DNA from: a virus
Direction: 5' to 3' (one strand)
Virus record (IMG/VR): IMGVR_UViG_3300036398_000104
Span: 1-32,435 of that record
Length of the DNA: 32,435 bases
The notes under the pieces were generated by a model that was not told the origin of the DNA, ran no database searches, and saw nothing but the letters and a program-made list of their open reading frames with translations. A program made the translations under genes and the position numbers. Below, piece after piece: positions 24,928 through 32,435 of this stretch (its first letter is position 1; the number at the start of each line of letters is the position of its first letter).

Positions 24928-27900
24928 TATGCCCCTCTTTGAGTTTTAATTCTTTGATTGTCAATTTGTTTAATCTGTGTCATAACAGTCCTTGCAATAT
25001 CGTTTGGATTTGCATCAGATTTAACATTAACATTTAGACTATAATTATACACTGAAGACCCACCGTAAGAGCCATCATTTATTTTATTAAGATTATTTAC
25101 TCCAAATGATTCAACAGCATTTTTACGAACAACAAATTCTCCAGGGGTAAGCATTGCTGGAATTGTATCAGTGCCTTTAGAGTATCCTCCAGCAACGTAA
25201 TATTTAGGAACCATCCCACCTTTGGCCAGATAGCCCCACCATGGTTCTTCTTTTGCTGATTGTCTACCGAGTCTTGGATCAACACCAGATTCAAATGGAT
25301 CTATTGGTGTTGTAAAACTGGCTGCCGTACTTATACCTGTTATTTTTTTTGCTAATGGAGTTTTAAATGCACTTGCTGCTGATTTAGCAACTTCGTCTAA
25401 AGCCCGTTTTAATGCATTTGTATCACCAAGTGCTCCTCTTAAAGCATTAGTTAAAAATGAATCACTTTTAATATTTATGTTTTCATTTTGTGCAAGGTCT
25501 AAAGCCTTAACTGCTTCATCTATTTGCGATTTTGTTAAACCTAAATATTTAATTTCTTCTTTTCTTTTTTCAATTGTTTTTTCTAATGCAAACTTCATTT
25601 CATTTTGAGCATTAATATTTTTTTGAATAGCATCTTTTTGAAGATTAAGTGGTTCTATTTGGTTGTTTTGAATGGTAGCAATATCAAGTTGTAATTGCTT
25701 GTTTTCTTTTTCTAATGCATTTCTACCAAGTAGATTAATTCTTGAATCTCGTGATGTTGTTAAAGCACCTTGCATTCTTTCATTAATAAATGCTGCCTGT
25801 CTTGATCTTGCTTCTTGGGCAATTACTGCAGCAGCAGAAATATCTCCACGAGATAATGCATCTGCAAGAGTTAATTTTTCTTTTTCAGAAGCAGCAATTT
25901 CATCATTGATATCTCTAATTTTATTTAATGCATCAATTTGTAAGTTATATCTTTCATTAATTTCATCTTCTTTAATTGCTATTTGATCTATTAAGTATGC
26001 ATTCGATTTAATTTTTGCTTCAATTGGACTAATTGCTGTTTCTGTAATTGAATCAATCTGTTTATTTATGTTTTTTAATAAATCTTCTTGTCTTTCTAGT
26101 TCATCATTATATGCTTTAAGTTTTGGAGCATTTTGCATATCAATTAACTGCTCTTGAAGTTGTATATATTCTTGTGCTTGTTTTAATACATCAAGTTGTG
26201 TTTTTGTTTTTTTTGTTTCTGTATTGTTTAAATCTTTAAATGAATTATTTAATGACTTATTTGCAAGTTCTTGTAGTTTGGTTGCGTCAGCAATTGCTCT
26301 TCTAATGTCAGCCTCTATAGCACCTTTTCTTATTTGATCTTCGGCAGATGTCGGATTATCTGCAGCAATTCTTAAAGCACCTAGTGCTGCCATTGAGACT
26401 GTGGCTCCAACGGCTGCTGCCTGTAGAAGTAATATTTTAGTTTTAACATCATTTATCTGCATAGCATTTTTAGCAAGTTCTGAGTCCATTTGATTTAATG
26501 CTGCATTTAATAATAAAGTTTGTTGTCTTGCATTTGGAATTTGTGTTATTAAAGTATCCATTGTTTTAGCAAATGTTGAATTAAACTTTTCTCCACTTAT
26601 TACTCCATTTTTAAACATTCCAGATAATCCATTAAGATATGTTTTAAACATTGCTCCTGTATTGTTTAACTCTGCTTCTATTTTTTTACCAGGAACTAGT
26701 TTTGAATACCATCTTCCATCTGCTTCTAAAACCATTTGTCTTTCAAGATTGTCACTAATAAATTTGGGTAATGCTGAAAACTTGCTGCCAAGTTCAGTTT
26801 GTAATTCCGTGTTTAATGCGTCTACATCAATATCTCTAAAATCAATCTTTAAACTTGTTTTTCCAGCCTCTTCTTGAATTCCTCTAAGTATTAAAGAAAC
26901 TTGTTCTTTAGAAAATCCTTTTCCAAGCAATTCTTGACCTCTTGTTTTTAATGCTGTTGCAGCATCAGTATCTGATAATTTTGAAACAGCCTCTATTGTA
27001 GATGCAAATTCTTTAAATGTGTCTGATGCTTTAAATTTATCTAATGACTCTCTTGTATTTTTATCAAGAATTAGTTGTGGTTTAGTACTCTCTAGTCCAG
27101 TTTTTGTAGGAACTACTCCAAAATACTCACCTAAACTTTCAACTTGTTTTGTGCTATTTTTTATAGCATCGCCAAATGCTTCTAATTGTTTTCTTTCTTT
27201 TTCTCTTTGTGAATTAACAAATTTAATAATTGCTATGCCAGCGGTTAGCGCTAAGGCAGCACCGCCGAATGCAAATTTAAACTTACCTATAAAACCAAGC
27301 AAACTTTTTGGAAGTATTTGTAATATGCTAGAAAATGCAAATGCTACTCCGCTAATTTTAAAAATAGCCTCTGATAGTTTTCCTAAATTTCCACCAGCCA
27401 TTGAAGCAATACCAGCAAAAGATGTTAAAGCAAATGTGCCACCCATAATTTTACTATTTAAATTGCCTAATTTTTGAGAAGATGTCGTTAATAATTGTGA
27501 TTGTTTTTGTTGTTGAATATTTAAAAGATTTTCTCTGTTAATTCTTGCCTTTTCCGTTATTTGTGACAATGGAATTCCTGCTGACTTGGGTGCATTTGAT
27601 GCTACATAACCTGGTTGTCCTGGTGCTCTAAATGGAACATTTCTAACTCCACCAACTGCAGCGTTAGCCAAAGTCGTCCCTACTCTTGCCACATCATCTT
27701 GTCTATCTGTCATTCCAACTTCTAAACCACGGGCAATGTCTTGTCCAATTTTTATTGTTTTTCTAGATGGAGAAAATGTTTGTGCTTCTTTTTCTGTAGC
27801 CTCAATTGCAGATCTTGCACTCTGTATTCCAAGTTTTTTAGATAATGTTGCATTTCTTTTTTCTAACTCTACTCTTGCTTTTATTTGTTTTTCTGGTGAA

Positions 27901-30725
27901 AGTCCTAAAACTCCTCCAGCAAGAGGTCTTATTCCTCCAGCAATTACTCTTTCTTCTGGGACTACATGTGCTCTGGTCAGTTTTTCTGATGTGTCTAATG
28001 GCAACATTCCTGTAACCCTTTTAATACCCGTTTGGAATCTTTTTGCTTTTCCAGTTCTTACACTTCTTGGTGCAGCCCTTACAACATTTCCACTTTCATC
28101 AACATCTACTCCAGGTACTCTAACATTTCCTCCAGAAATTATATCTGCATCTGTAGGATATGCAAAAGAACTGATACCTTTTGCCATTCCTGCTCCAGTA
28201 GGACCAGTTGCAGAAAGTTTAGATAATATCTTTTCAATTTCTTTTTTTCTTTTTTCAAATAATTGACTTATATGGCTTGCAGACTTTCCAGTTTTAGACA
28301 TTTCATTTGCAGCAGTTCTTAATTCTGTAGTTATTTGTTCTGTGTATGGAGAAACTTCATCTGCCATTTCTAGAATTTTTTGTTTAGTTAATCTCATGTT
28401 GCCTTCAATTGCGCCAGCCTGTACTGCTGTATTTCTTAGAGATTGTGAAAATCCTTTAGTTTCTAAAAATTCTGGAGACATTCCAAAACCACCTGGTTTG
28501 TTTCCTGGAGCAAACATTGTATATGGTGCTAGATTTCTTTCTTGTCCTCCATAAAGACTGCTTACTCCATCTTTATATCCAGGAATATTTCCAGCAACCA
28601 TACCCTGAATTAACGGTGCATATTTTTTGGCAAATTCTGCTGGAATAACTGCTTCTCCTGGAGATAGCATTGCTGGAACAATGTCTCCCGCTCCTTTTGG
28701 TCCAGGGACTGAAACGATACCACTTGCTAATTTTTTTGGACTTCTTCCTGGCATCATCATTCCAGGATTATTAAACATGAACGATTGACCTGCTCTAGTA
28801 GCACTTTGATATGCTGCAATTAATTTTTGAAGTTCTGCTGTTTCAGCAGTAAACTGTTGTGTTAATCTTGCGTGTGATTGATCTAGTGAGTGTGCTGCTG
28901 CTGCTGCTTCTAGTTGTTCACTATTTAAATATTGAGTTTGTTGACCTAAGATTTCTGATTGACCGCTTAATCTCAAATATCCCTGTCTTAATATCATTGC
29001 ACCTTTGACTGCGTTAGCCAACAAGTTAGCCAATAAACCAAAAGTCATTAAGAATATAGGTCCAACAGCACCTATTCCAACTGTTAATACTGTAATTAAT
29101 CTTTTAGTTCCTGCTGAAAGATTTCCAAATTTTTCTAATACTCCACCGACAAACTCTAGAATTGGAGTTGCTGCCTCTAAAAATGCTTGACCTACTGGAA
29201 CTAAGGCTAATTTTAAATCTTCTACTGTTTTCTTAAATTTATTCATTGCAGAATCTGCAGTCATTCCTAATTCTTGTTCAGATAAACTTGATAATTCTTC
29301 AACAGAAGAATTTGCTAAAGAAAGAACACGAGCAGCCTGATTTCCTTCTTTTGTTACGTTAGCAAACAATGTTGACAAACGAGCAAACTGGAACTTACCA
29401 AACATTTGTTCAATAGCCTGTGCTCTATTTAATGGATCTAATTCATTGAGTGCCTCAGCAAATTCAATAACGGTTGCTTTAAGGTCACCTTTATTTTTTA
29501 CAACAATCTCTCTAGCATTAATTCCAAAAGACTGAAGCATTTCAGATGCTCTGCCAGTAGGATTAATTAATGCAGCAAGACCAGATTTAAGTGCGTTAGC
29601 CCCTTCTGATGCATTAATTCCGCCCTCTTTCATTGCTGCTATAAAGAATGTTAAATCTTTTACATCTCCACCTAGTTGTTGAATAACTGGAGCAACTTTT
29701 GGAATTGCAATAGTGATATCATCAAGTGATACAACTGTTTGGTTTTCTACTGCGTTAAGAAAGTCAATTGACTGTGCAAGTTTATCTGAAGACATTCCAA
29801 AAGCATTTTGCAAAGAAATGGTTGTTTCAAGTGCTTGCTGACTATCAATTTGACCAAGAATAGATAGTCGTGTCGCTTCTGTTGTCTGACGTTGAAGGTC
29901 TAATCCAGAAAAACCTGCTGCTGCTGCTTCTGCAGCCAATCCAACAGTCGTTGAAACTGCAACACCATACTGGGTAAATGCTTTTCCAAGTTGTGTTATA
30001 TTATCTAGGGCTTCTTGTGTTTCTTCTTTTGGTGTAAATAAATCTCCGTAAACTTTTTTAAATTTGATGGCTTGTGCTTCCATCTCCATAAATGTTTTTG
30101 TTGCTGCTGCTCCTACTGCCATAAGTGGAAGCGTAAAACCAACCATCAACTGGCGACCAGCCCACTGTGTATTTTTACCAAAGTTTAATAAATTGGTAGA
30201 TCCTTGCTTCATTAATTGATTAAATAATGCTTGTTTCTGTGCGGCTATGGATATTTTTGTACCAAGATCTTGCATATTAAGGCTGGTGGGTCTAATAGCA
30301 ATTGCTTCCATTGCTCCACTAGCATTACGACCCATTTTAATATATTGAGTTTGTAGTGTTTTTACACGTTCTTCTGATACCTTGCCAATTGTGTCAAACT
30401 CAGATTTAAATAATCTTCCAAATGTTTTTGTGGATGCTCCAGCATAGCGGAAATACTCCCGCATTGAAAATTTATTTTTTTCTAAAGAATTGGTAAAAGT
30501 TTCTGCACTTGTTTTAACTGTTCTAAGTTCTGCAGAAAAAGCACCAATAGAGTTAATACTACTAAGTAAATTTTTCTGCAGAGATCTTTGAGAAAGTGCT
30601 GCTGATTCGCTAGACCTAGCGATAGAAGAGTGAAACTGAGATATCTGTCTTTGTAAAGCCTTTAACTGTGCTAACGCTGCAGACGTATCTATACTGACGC
30701 CAATATTAGCATTAACATCAGCCAT
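24927..30725 (-). CDS. Tape measure protein (1932 aa)
   Basis: The largest gene of the window sets tail length and is threaded through the tail tube. Residues 1-200 are helical; about 215-450 match the TP901-type tail tape measure domain (KFKKVYGDLFTPKEE, GLAAEAAAAGFSGLDLQRQT, LSILGQIDSQQALETTISLQ, FFIAAMKEGGINASEGANAL). Hydrophobic stretches lie near 540-590 and 1080-1165 (AFGGAALALTAGIAIIKF), fit for membrane passage of DNA at ejection. A long coiled-coil region, rich in Gln, Lys and Glu, spans about 1480-1760. The motif PAMLSPGEAVIP near 680 recurs as PAMLTPGEFVVR near 1855, which is usual for this family. AAAGGTG precedes the ATG. No muralytic motif was seen. The estimated tail length is near 290 nm. 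Confidence 0.95.
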   Translation of the reverse strand: MADVNANIGVSIDTSAALAQLKALQRQISQFHSSIARSSESAALSQRSLQKNLLSSINSIGAFSAELRTVKTSAETFTNSLEKNKFSMREYFRYAGASTKTFGRLFKSEFDTIGKVSEERVKTLQTQYIKMGRNASGAMEAIAIRPTSLNMQDLGTKISIAAQKQALFNQLMKQGSTNLLNFGKNTQWAGRQLMVGFTLPLMAVGAAATKTFMEMEAQAIKFKKVYGDLFTPKEETQEALDNITQLGKAFTQYGVAVSTTVGLAAEAAAAGFSGLDLQRQTTEATRLSILGQIDSQQALETTISLQNAFGMSSDKLAQSIDFLNAVENQTVVSLDDITIAIPKVAPVIQQLGGDVKDLTFFIAAMKEGGINASEGANALKSGLAALINPTGRASEMLQSFGINAREIVVKNKGDLKATVIEFAEALNELDPLNRAQAIEQMFGKFQFARLSTLFANVTKEGNQAARVLSLANSSVEELSSLSEQELGMTADSAMNKFKKTVEDLKLALVPVGQAFLEAATPILEFVGGVLEKFGNLSAGTKRLITVLTVGIGAVGPIFLMTFGLLANLLANAVKGAMILRQGYLRLSGQSEILGQQTQYLNSEQLEAAAAAHSLDQSHARLTQQFTAETAELQKLIAAYQSATRAGQSFMFNNPGMMMPGRSPKKLASGIVSVPGPKGAGDIVPAMLSPGEAVIPAEFAKKYAPLIQGMVAGNIPGYKDGVSSLYGGQERNLAPYTMFAPGNKPGGFGMSPEFLETKGFSQSLRNTAVQAGAIEGNMRLTKQKILEMADEVSPYTEQITTELRTAANEMSKTGKSASHISQLFEKRKKEIEKILSKLSATGPTGAGMAKGISSFAYPTDADIISGGNVRVPGVDVDESGNVVRAAPRSVRTGKAKRFQTGIKRVTGMLPLDTSEKLTRAHVVPEERVIAGGIRPLAGGVLGLSPEKQIKARVELEKRNATLSKKLGIQSARSAIEATEKEAQTFSPSRKTIKIGQDIARGLEVGMTDRQDDVARVGTTLANAAVGGVRNVPFRAPGQPGYVASNAPKSAGIPLSQITEKARINRENLLNIQQQKQSQLLTTSSQKLGNLNSKIMGGTFALTSFAGIASMAGGNLGKLSEAIFKISGVAFAFSSILQILPKSLLGFIGKFKFAFGGAALALTAGIAIIKFVNSQREKERKQLEAFGDAIKNSTKQVESLGEYFGVVPTKTGLESTKPQLILDKNTRESLDKFKASDTFKEFASTIEAVSKLSDTDAATALKTRGQELLGKGFSKEQVSLILRGIQEEAGKTSLKIDFRDIDVDALNTELQTELGSKFSALPKFISDNLERQMVLEADGRWYSKLVPGKKIEAELNNTGAMFKTYLNGLSGMFKNGVISGEKFNSTFAKTMDTLITQIPNARQQTLLLNAALNQMDSELAKNAMQINDVKTKILLLQAAAVGATVSMAALGALRIAADNPTSAEDQIRKGAIEADIRRAIADATKLQELANKSLNNSFKDLNNTETKKTKTQLDVLKQAQEYIQLQEQLIDMQNAPKLKAYNDELERQEDLLKNINKQIDSITETAISPIEAKIKSNAYLIDQIAIKEDEINERYNLQIDALNKIRDINDEIAASEKEKLTLADALSRGDISAAAVIAQEARSRQAAFINERMQGALTTSRDSRINLLGRNALEKENKQLQLDIATIQNNQIEPLNLQKDAIQKNINAQNEMKFALEKTIEKRKEEIKYLGLTKSQIDEAVKALDLAQNENINIKSDSFLTNALRGALGDTNALKRALDEVAKSAASAFKTPLAKKITGISTAASFTTPIDPFESGVDPRLGRQSAKEEPWWGYLAKGGMVPKYYVAGGYSKGTDTIPAMLTPGEFVVRKNAVESFGVNNLNKINDGSYGGSSVYNYSLNVNVKSDANPNDIARTVMTQIKQIDNQRIKTQRGA

Positions 30726-30750
30726 TTATCACACCTTTTCTAATATATAA

Positions 30751-31074
30751 TTATGCCTGTGAATTAAGAATGTCTGTAACAGATGACAAGTTAATGCCAG
30801 ATGCTGCTTCAACAATTTTATACACAGTTGGAAGATCTAAAAGATCTTCTAGTTTTTGAATGTCTCCAGCCAATTCTGGCTTGTATTGCTCCATAGCAAT
30901 TTGTACACACTCAATCAGAAGAGTCATTGATTTCTCATTATCTTCTGCAACCTTAGCCACCCCTTCAAACTTCTTCATAAATGGACGAAGAAGAGAGATT
31001 TTTAGCGGGCGAACTGTTATTTTTGTTCCATCAATGAGGGTGACTTGTTCAGCCTCATGCGTGGTTGTCGCCAT
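30751..31074 (-). CDS. Tail assembly chaperone, short paralogue (107 aa)
   Basis: It is a chaperone-type protein acting on the tape measure during tail building. It starts MATTTHEAEQVTLIDGTKI and continues with PLKISLLRPFMKKFEGV, LLIECVQIAMEQYKPELAG and LEDLLDLPTVYKIVEAASGI. Compared by eye it is about 40% identical over some 94 positions to the first part of the gene at 31116-31811, and stops where that protein continues into its second domain. It thus corresponds to the G form of classic G/GT pairs, but as its own gene. GGAGG lies before the ATG and a TGCTATAAT promoter before that. Only 25 bases separate it from the tape measure, so there is no room for a T domain after it. Confidence 0.8.
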   Translation of the reverse strand: MATTTHEAEQVTLIDGTKITVRPLKISLLRPFMKKFEGVAKVAEDNEKSMTLLIECVQIAMEQYKPELAGDIQKLEDLLDLPTVYKIVEAASGINLSSVTDILNSQA

Positions 31075-31098
31075 TATTTCCTCCTATAGGTTATGTCA

Positions 31099-31107
31099 AT
31101 TATAGCA
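31099..31107 (-). promoter_or_regulatory. Extended -10 promoter between the two chaperone genes
   Basis: The minus strand reads TGCTATAAT: TGn with a perfect TATAAT, in the 41-base gap between the long and short chaperone genes. No clear -35 is visible. The start would be near 31092, giving a short leader with GGAGG. It could raise the short form (and the tape measure) above the long form. Confidence 0.55.
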
Positions 31108-31115
31108 TAAAGAGG

Positions 31116-31811
31116 TTATTTTGTTAGATCTTCGTAATCCAAACCCATCCCTATGCCAAACCCTGCTTTTTGTGCATTTACACCTTGTAAGGCTAAGACA
31201 TCATTGCTATCTTTTGTTGCGCCTTTACTAAATACTCTGGCTTTCATATCTTCCCATTCTTTTTGACCCTTGTTTTTATTTGTTTCCCCGTCTAAATCTA
31301 CGCCTTGAATTGCAGCCAAAAATTTCTTTTCTGTATAATCTAACTCTCGGCTTACTTCTAAGGTTGCCATTAATTCTGGCATTGATAAAGAAGTTTCTAA
31401 TTCTTGATAATCTTTCCATATACCTAGTAAAAATACTTCAGACTCTAGTTTGGCTAAGTCAAGATTTTCCCATGTCTGCCCGCTGTCTATTGCTTGATCT
31501 TTAACTGGCTCTTGTGACTTTTTATTAATACGTATTCCAGCAGCAATATCTAAAATATCATAAATTGTTGGCATATCTATATTATCTTCAACATCTTTAA
31601 CGGTACCCGCAATTTTAGGATAATATTGTTTCATACATACTCTGACACACTCTACCAATACGCCAATTGCTTCATCATCATGTTTAGTATTTTTAATGTT
31701 ATCAAATGTTATCATAAAATCACGAAGATATTTTATTTTTAATGGTATTATTTCTAATTCTGTACCATCAAATAAATAAACCACTTTGCTTTTATATATT
31801 GTAGTTGCCAT
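31116..31811 (-). CDS. Tail assembly chaperone, long form with G- and T-like domains (231 aa)
   Basis: The first 95 residues are paralogous to the 107-aa neighbour: VVYLFDGTELEIIPLKIKYL, VLVECVRVCMKQYYPKIAG, DNIDMPTIYDILDIAAGI. After a polar linker (KKSQEPVKDQ) comes a second domain like the T half of GT proteins: LAKLESEVFLLGIWKDYQEL, SMPELMATLEVSRELDYTEK, KFLAAIQGVDLDG, ending GFGIGMGLDYEDL. Both halves are in one continuous frame, so no ribosomal frameshift is needed to make the long form. No strong ribosome binding site precedes the ATG; TGATAGAAT lies nine bases upstream, so the message may be nearly leaderless. It follows the terminator of the major tail gene. Confidence 0.8.
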   Translation of the reverse strand: MATTIYKSKVVYLFDGTELEIIPLKIKYLRDFMITFDNIKNTKHDDEAIGVLVECVRVCMKQYYPKIAGTVKDVEDNIDMPTIYDILDIAAGIRINKKSQEPVKDQAIDSGQTWENLDLAKLESEVFLLGIWKDYQELETSLSMPELMATLEVSRELDYTEKKFLAAIQGVDLDGETNKNKGQKEWEDMKARVFSKGATKDSNDVLALQGVNAQKAGFGIGMGLDYEDLTK

Positions 31812-31820
31812 ATAAAATCT

Positions 31821-31829
31821 ATTCTATCA
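31821..31829 (-). promoter_or_regulatory. Candidate extended -10 promoter before the long chaperone gene
   Basis: TGATAGAAT on the minus strand is TGn plus TAGAAT (five of six consensus positions), directly after the U-tract of the terminator at 31831-31864. The transcript would start two to five bases before the ATG, which is leaderless or nearly so, a common mode in Actinobacteria with a TANNNT box close to the start. Weaker than the motif at 31099-31107. Confidence 0.4.
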
Positions 31830-31830
31830 T

Positions 31831-31864
31831 AAAACAACAAAGCCCACATCCGAAGACATGGGCT
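31831..31864 (-). terminator. Intrinsic terminator with UUCG tetraloop after the major tail gene
   Basis: On the minus strand AGCCCATGTC, TTCG, GATGTGGGCT form a ten-pair stem (two G-U pairs) closed by a C(UUCG)G tetraloop, an unusually stable loop, followed by TTGTTGTTTT. It lies 20 bases after the major tail stop. It would separate the abundant major tail transcript from the chaperone and tape measure genes, which are needed in small amounts. Confidence 0.9.
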
Positions 31865-31883
31865 ATGTAGAATAGTTAAACTA

Positions 31884-32435
31884 TTAAGATAATAATTCTC
31901 CGAAGGTACGATCAACGATCTTACCGTATGAGCCTGAAGTATCTTCTGGTAATAAACGGAATGATACTTCAAACATTGAAGCCTCATCACGCTTTGCTGA
32001 AACTGTTACGTTTTCAATTGACAAAGCACGGTATGCTGTATAAACACGTTCCACGAATGGAGAGTCAATACAATCACCTGTACCAGGTCCTACTGCAACA
32101 ATTCCACGCTCTACTGGACATTCACCGATATCTCCTGCAGATAGGTTTAAAACCTGTCCTGCGTTAGATGCCTTTGATCCAGATAGTTCATCTGAGTTAA
32201 ATGCTAGAGCCAAAAGAAGATTCTCAAGGGTAGCCTCAGCAAAAGCAGTTGCAAGATTTACTTGCATGCCCTGCTTGTAAAGTTTAGCAACGTCAAGAAT
32301 TTGGTCAACCTGTACTTCACCGAAGTCTGGTTGGAACTGTAATTCAAGACCGTTCATGGTGTAACCTACGTTTGTATAACCTGCATCATCAGCAAGGGTT
32401 TCCTTGAATGATTCTTCAGTATCAAAACTTTCCAG
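31884..32435 (-). CDS. Major tail protein, N-terminus outside the window (183 aa seen)
   Basis: The frame is open to the window edge, so the first part of the protein is missing. The visible part begins LESFDTEESFKETLADDAGY and has GLELQFQPDFGEVQVDQILD, then AKLYKQGMQVNLATAFAEAT and LENLLLALAFN. This is the pattern of actinophage tail tube subunits: a strand, an acidic linker, the VDQ motif and the AEATLENLL helix. The C-terminal half is beta (ALSIENVTVSAKRDEASMFE, VSFRLLPED). Tail tube proteins stack in rings to form the tube. The position upstream of the chaperones and tape measure is canonical, and a strong terminator follows it. Confidence 0.85.
   Translation of the reverse strand: MESFDTEESFKETLADDAGYTNVGYTMNGLELQFQPDFGEVQVDQILDVAKLYKQGMQVNLATAFAEATLENLLLALAFNSDELSGSKASNAGQVLNLSAGDIGECPVERGIVAVGPGTGDCIDSPFVERVYTAYRALSIENVTVSAKRDEASMFEVSFRLLPEDTSGSYGKIVDRTFGELLS

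Noticed and set aside
420-30000. Many plus-strand open frames, some over 100 codons (for example 2403-2759, 27019-27477, 27736-28266)
   Set aside because: Each lies opposite a strongly supported minus-strand gene, in low-complexity or biased sequence, with composition of a shadow frame and no recognisable domain. No plus-strand gene is supported.
24927-30725. A peptidoglycan-cutting domain within the tape measure protein
   Set aside because: I looked for lysozyme, transglycosylase or peptidase motifs and saw none; only the usual helical, hydrophobic and PAML(T/S)PGE segments.
31116-31811. Programmed frameshift in the tail assembly chaperone
   Set aside because: The G- and T-like domains are in one continuous frame, and the short paralogue has its own stop only 25 bases before the tape measure gene, so no downstream extension exists.
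1-32435. tRNA genes, integrase, insertion sequences, holin/endolysin
   Set aside because: No cloverleaf-like gap, recombinase motif, inverted-repeat-bounded element or lysis gene was recognised; the 41-aa membrane protein is too little to call a holin.

Overview
The window is a contiguous piece of a tailed-phage genome. It is AT-rich, almost completely coding, and every gene I can support lies on the minus strand, so transcription runs from base 32435 towards base 1. A tape measure protein, a baseplate-hub-like protein and paired tail assembly chaperones point to a long-tailed siphophage. At about 0.15 nm per residue, the 1932-aa tape measure predicts a tail near 290 nm. The combination of DnaE-type polymerase, RecA, RuvC-like and Cas4-like nucleases recalls phages of Actinobacteria. 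Two exported, Ala/Thr/Val-rich surface-type proteins and the low GC suggest a low-GC aquatic actinobacterial host such as the freshwater acI/Nanopelagicales group. The host is an inference, not something the sequence proves.

Layout in transcription order. (1) 32435-17424, virion module: major tail protein (5' end outside the window), a strong intrinsic terminator, a long tail assembly chaperone, a short paralogue of it, the tape measure protein, a Dit-position protein, a 1438-aa hub/minor tail protein and four smaller tail-tip or fibre-like proteins. (2) 17414-8313, replication module: zinc ribbon, MerR-like HTH protein, two small unknowns, DnaB-like helicase, CHC2/TOPRIM primase, gp32-like ssDNA-binding candidate, DnaE with PHP domain, RecA, zinc ribbon, a Holliday-junction-resolvase-like PD-(D/E)XK protein and a small helical protein. 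(3) 8280-3171, recombination and packaging: Cas4-like nuclease, zinc-finger protein, RuvC-like resolvase, an unknown 215-aa protein, a 51-aa HTH protein, a 41-aa membrane protein, a DUF3310 protein, and small and large terminase subunits. (4) 3154-1, exported proteins: a 533-aa S-layer-like protein, a terminator, a promoter, and a large secreted coiled-coil/beta protein cut by the window edge.

Most genes overlap or sit within a few bases of each other, so translational coupling is likely. The few gaps hold two intrinsic terminators and extended -10 motifs (TGn followed by TATAAT or a near match), each just upstream of a gene start. These divide the long operon into transcription units.

The most interesting points are: two separate paralogous chaperone genes (long and short), each behind its own candidate promoter, where siphophages normally use one frameshifting gene; a phage-borne S-layer-like exported protein next to the terminase; and a start-region anomaly (no ATG in frame, an ATG in another frame right after a promoter) in the secreted gene at the left end. 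I saw no tRNA, CRISPR array, integrase, insertion sequence or lysis gene.
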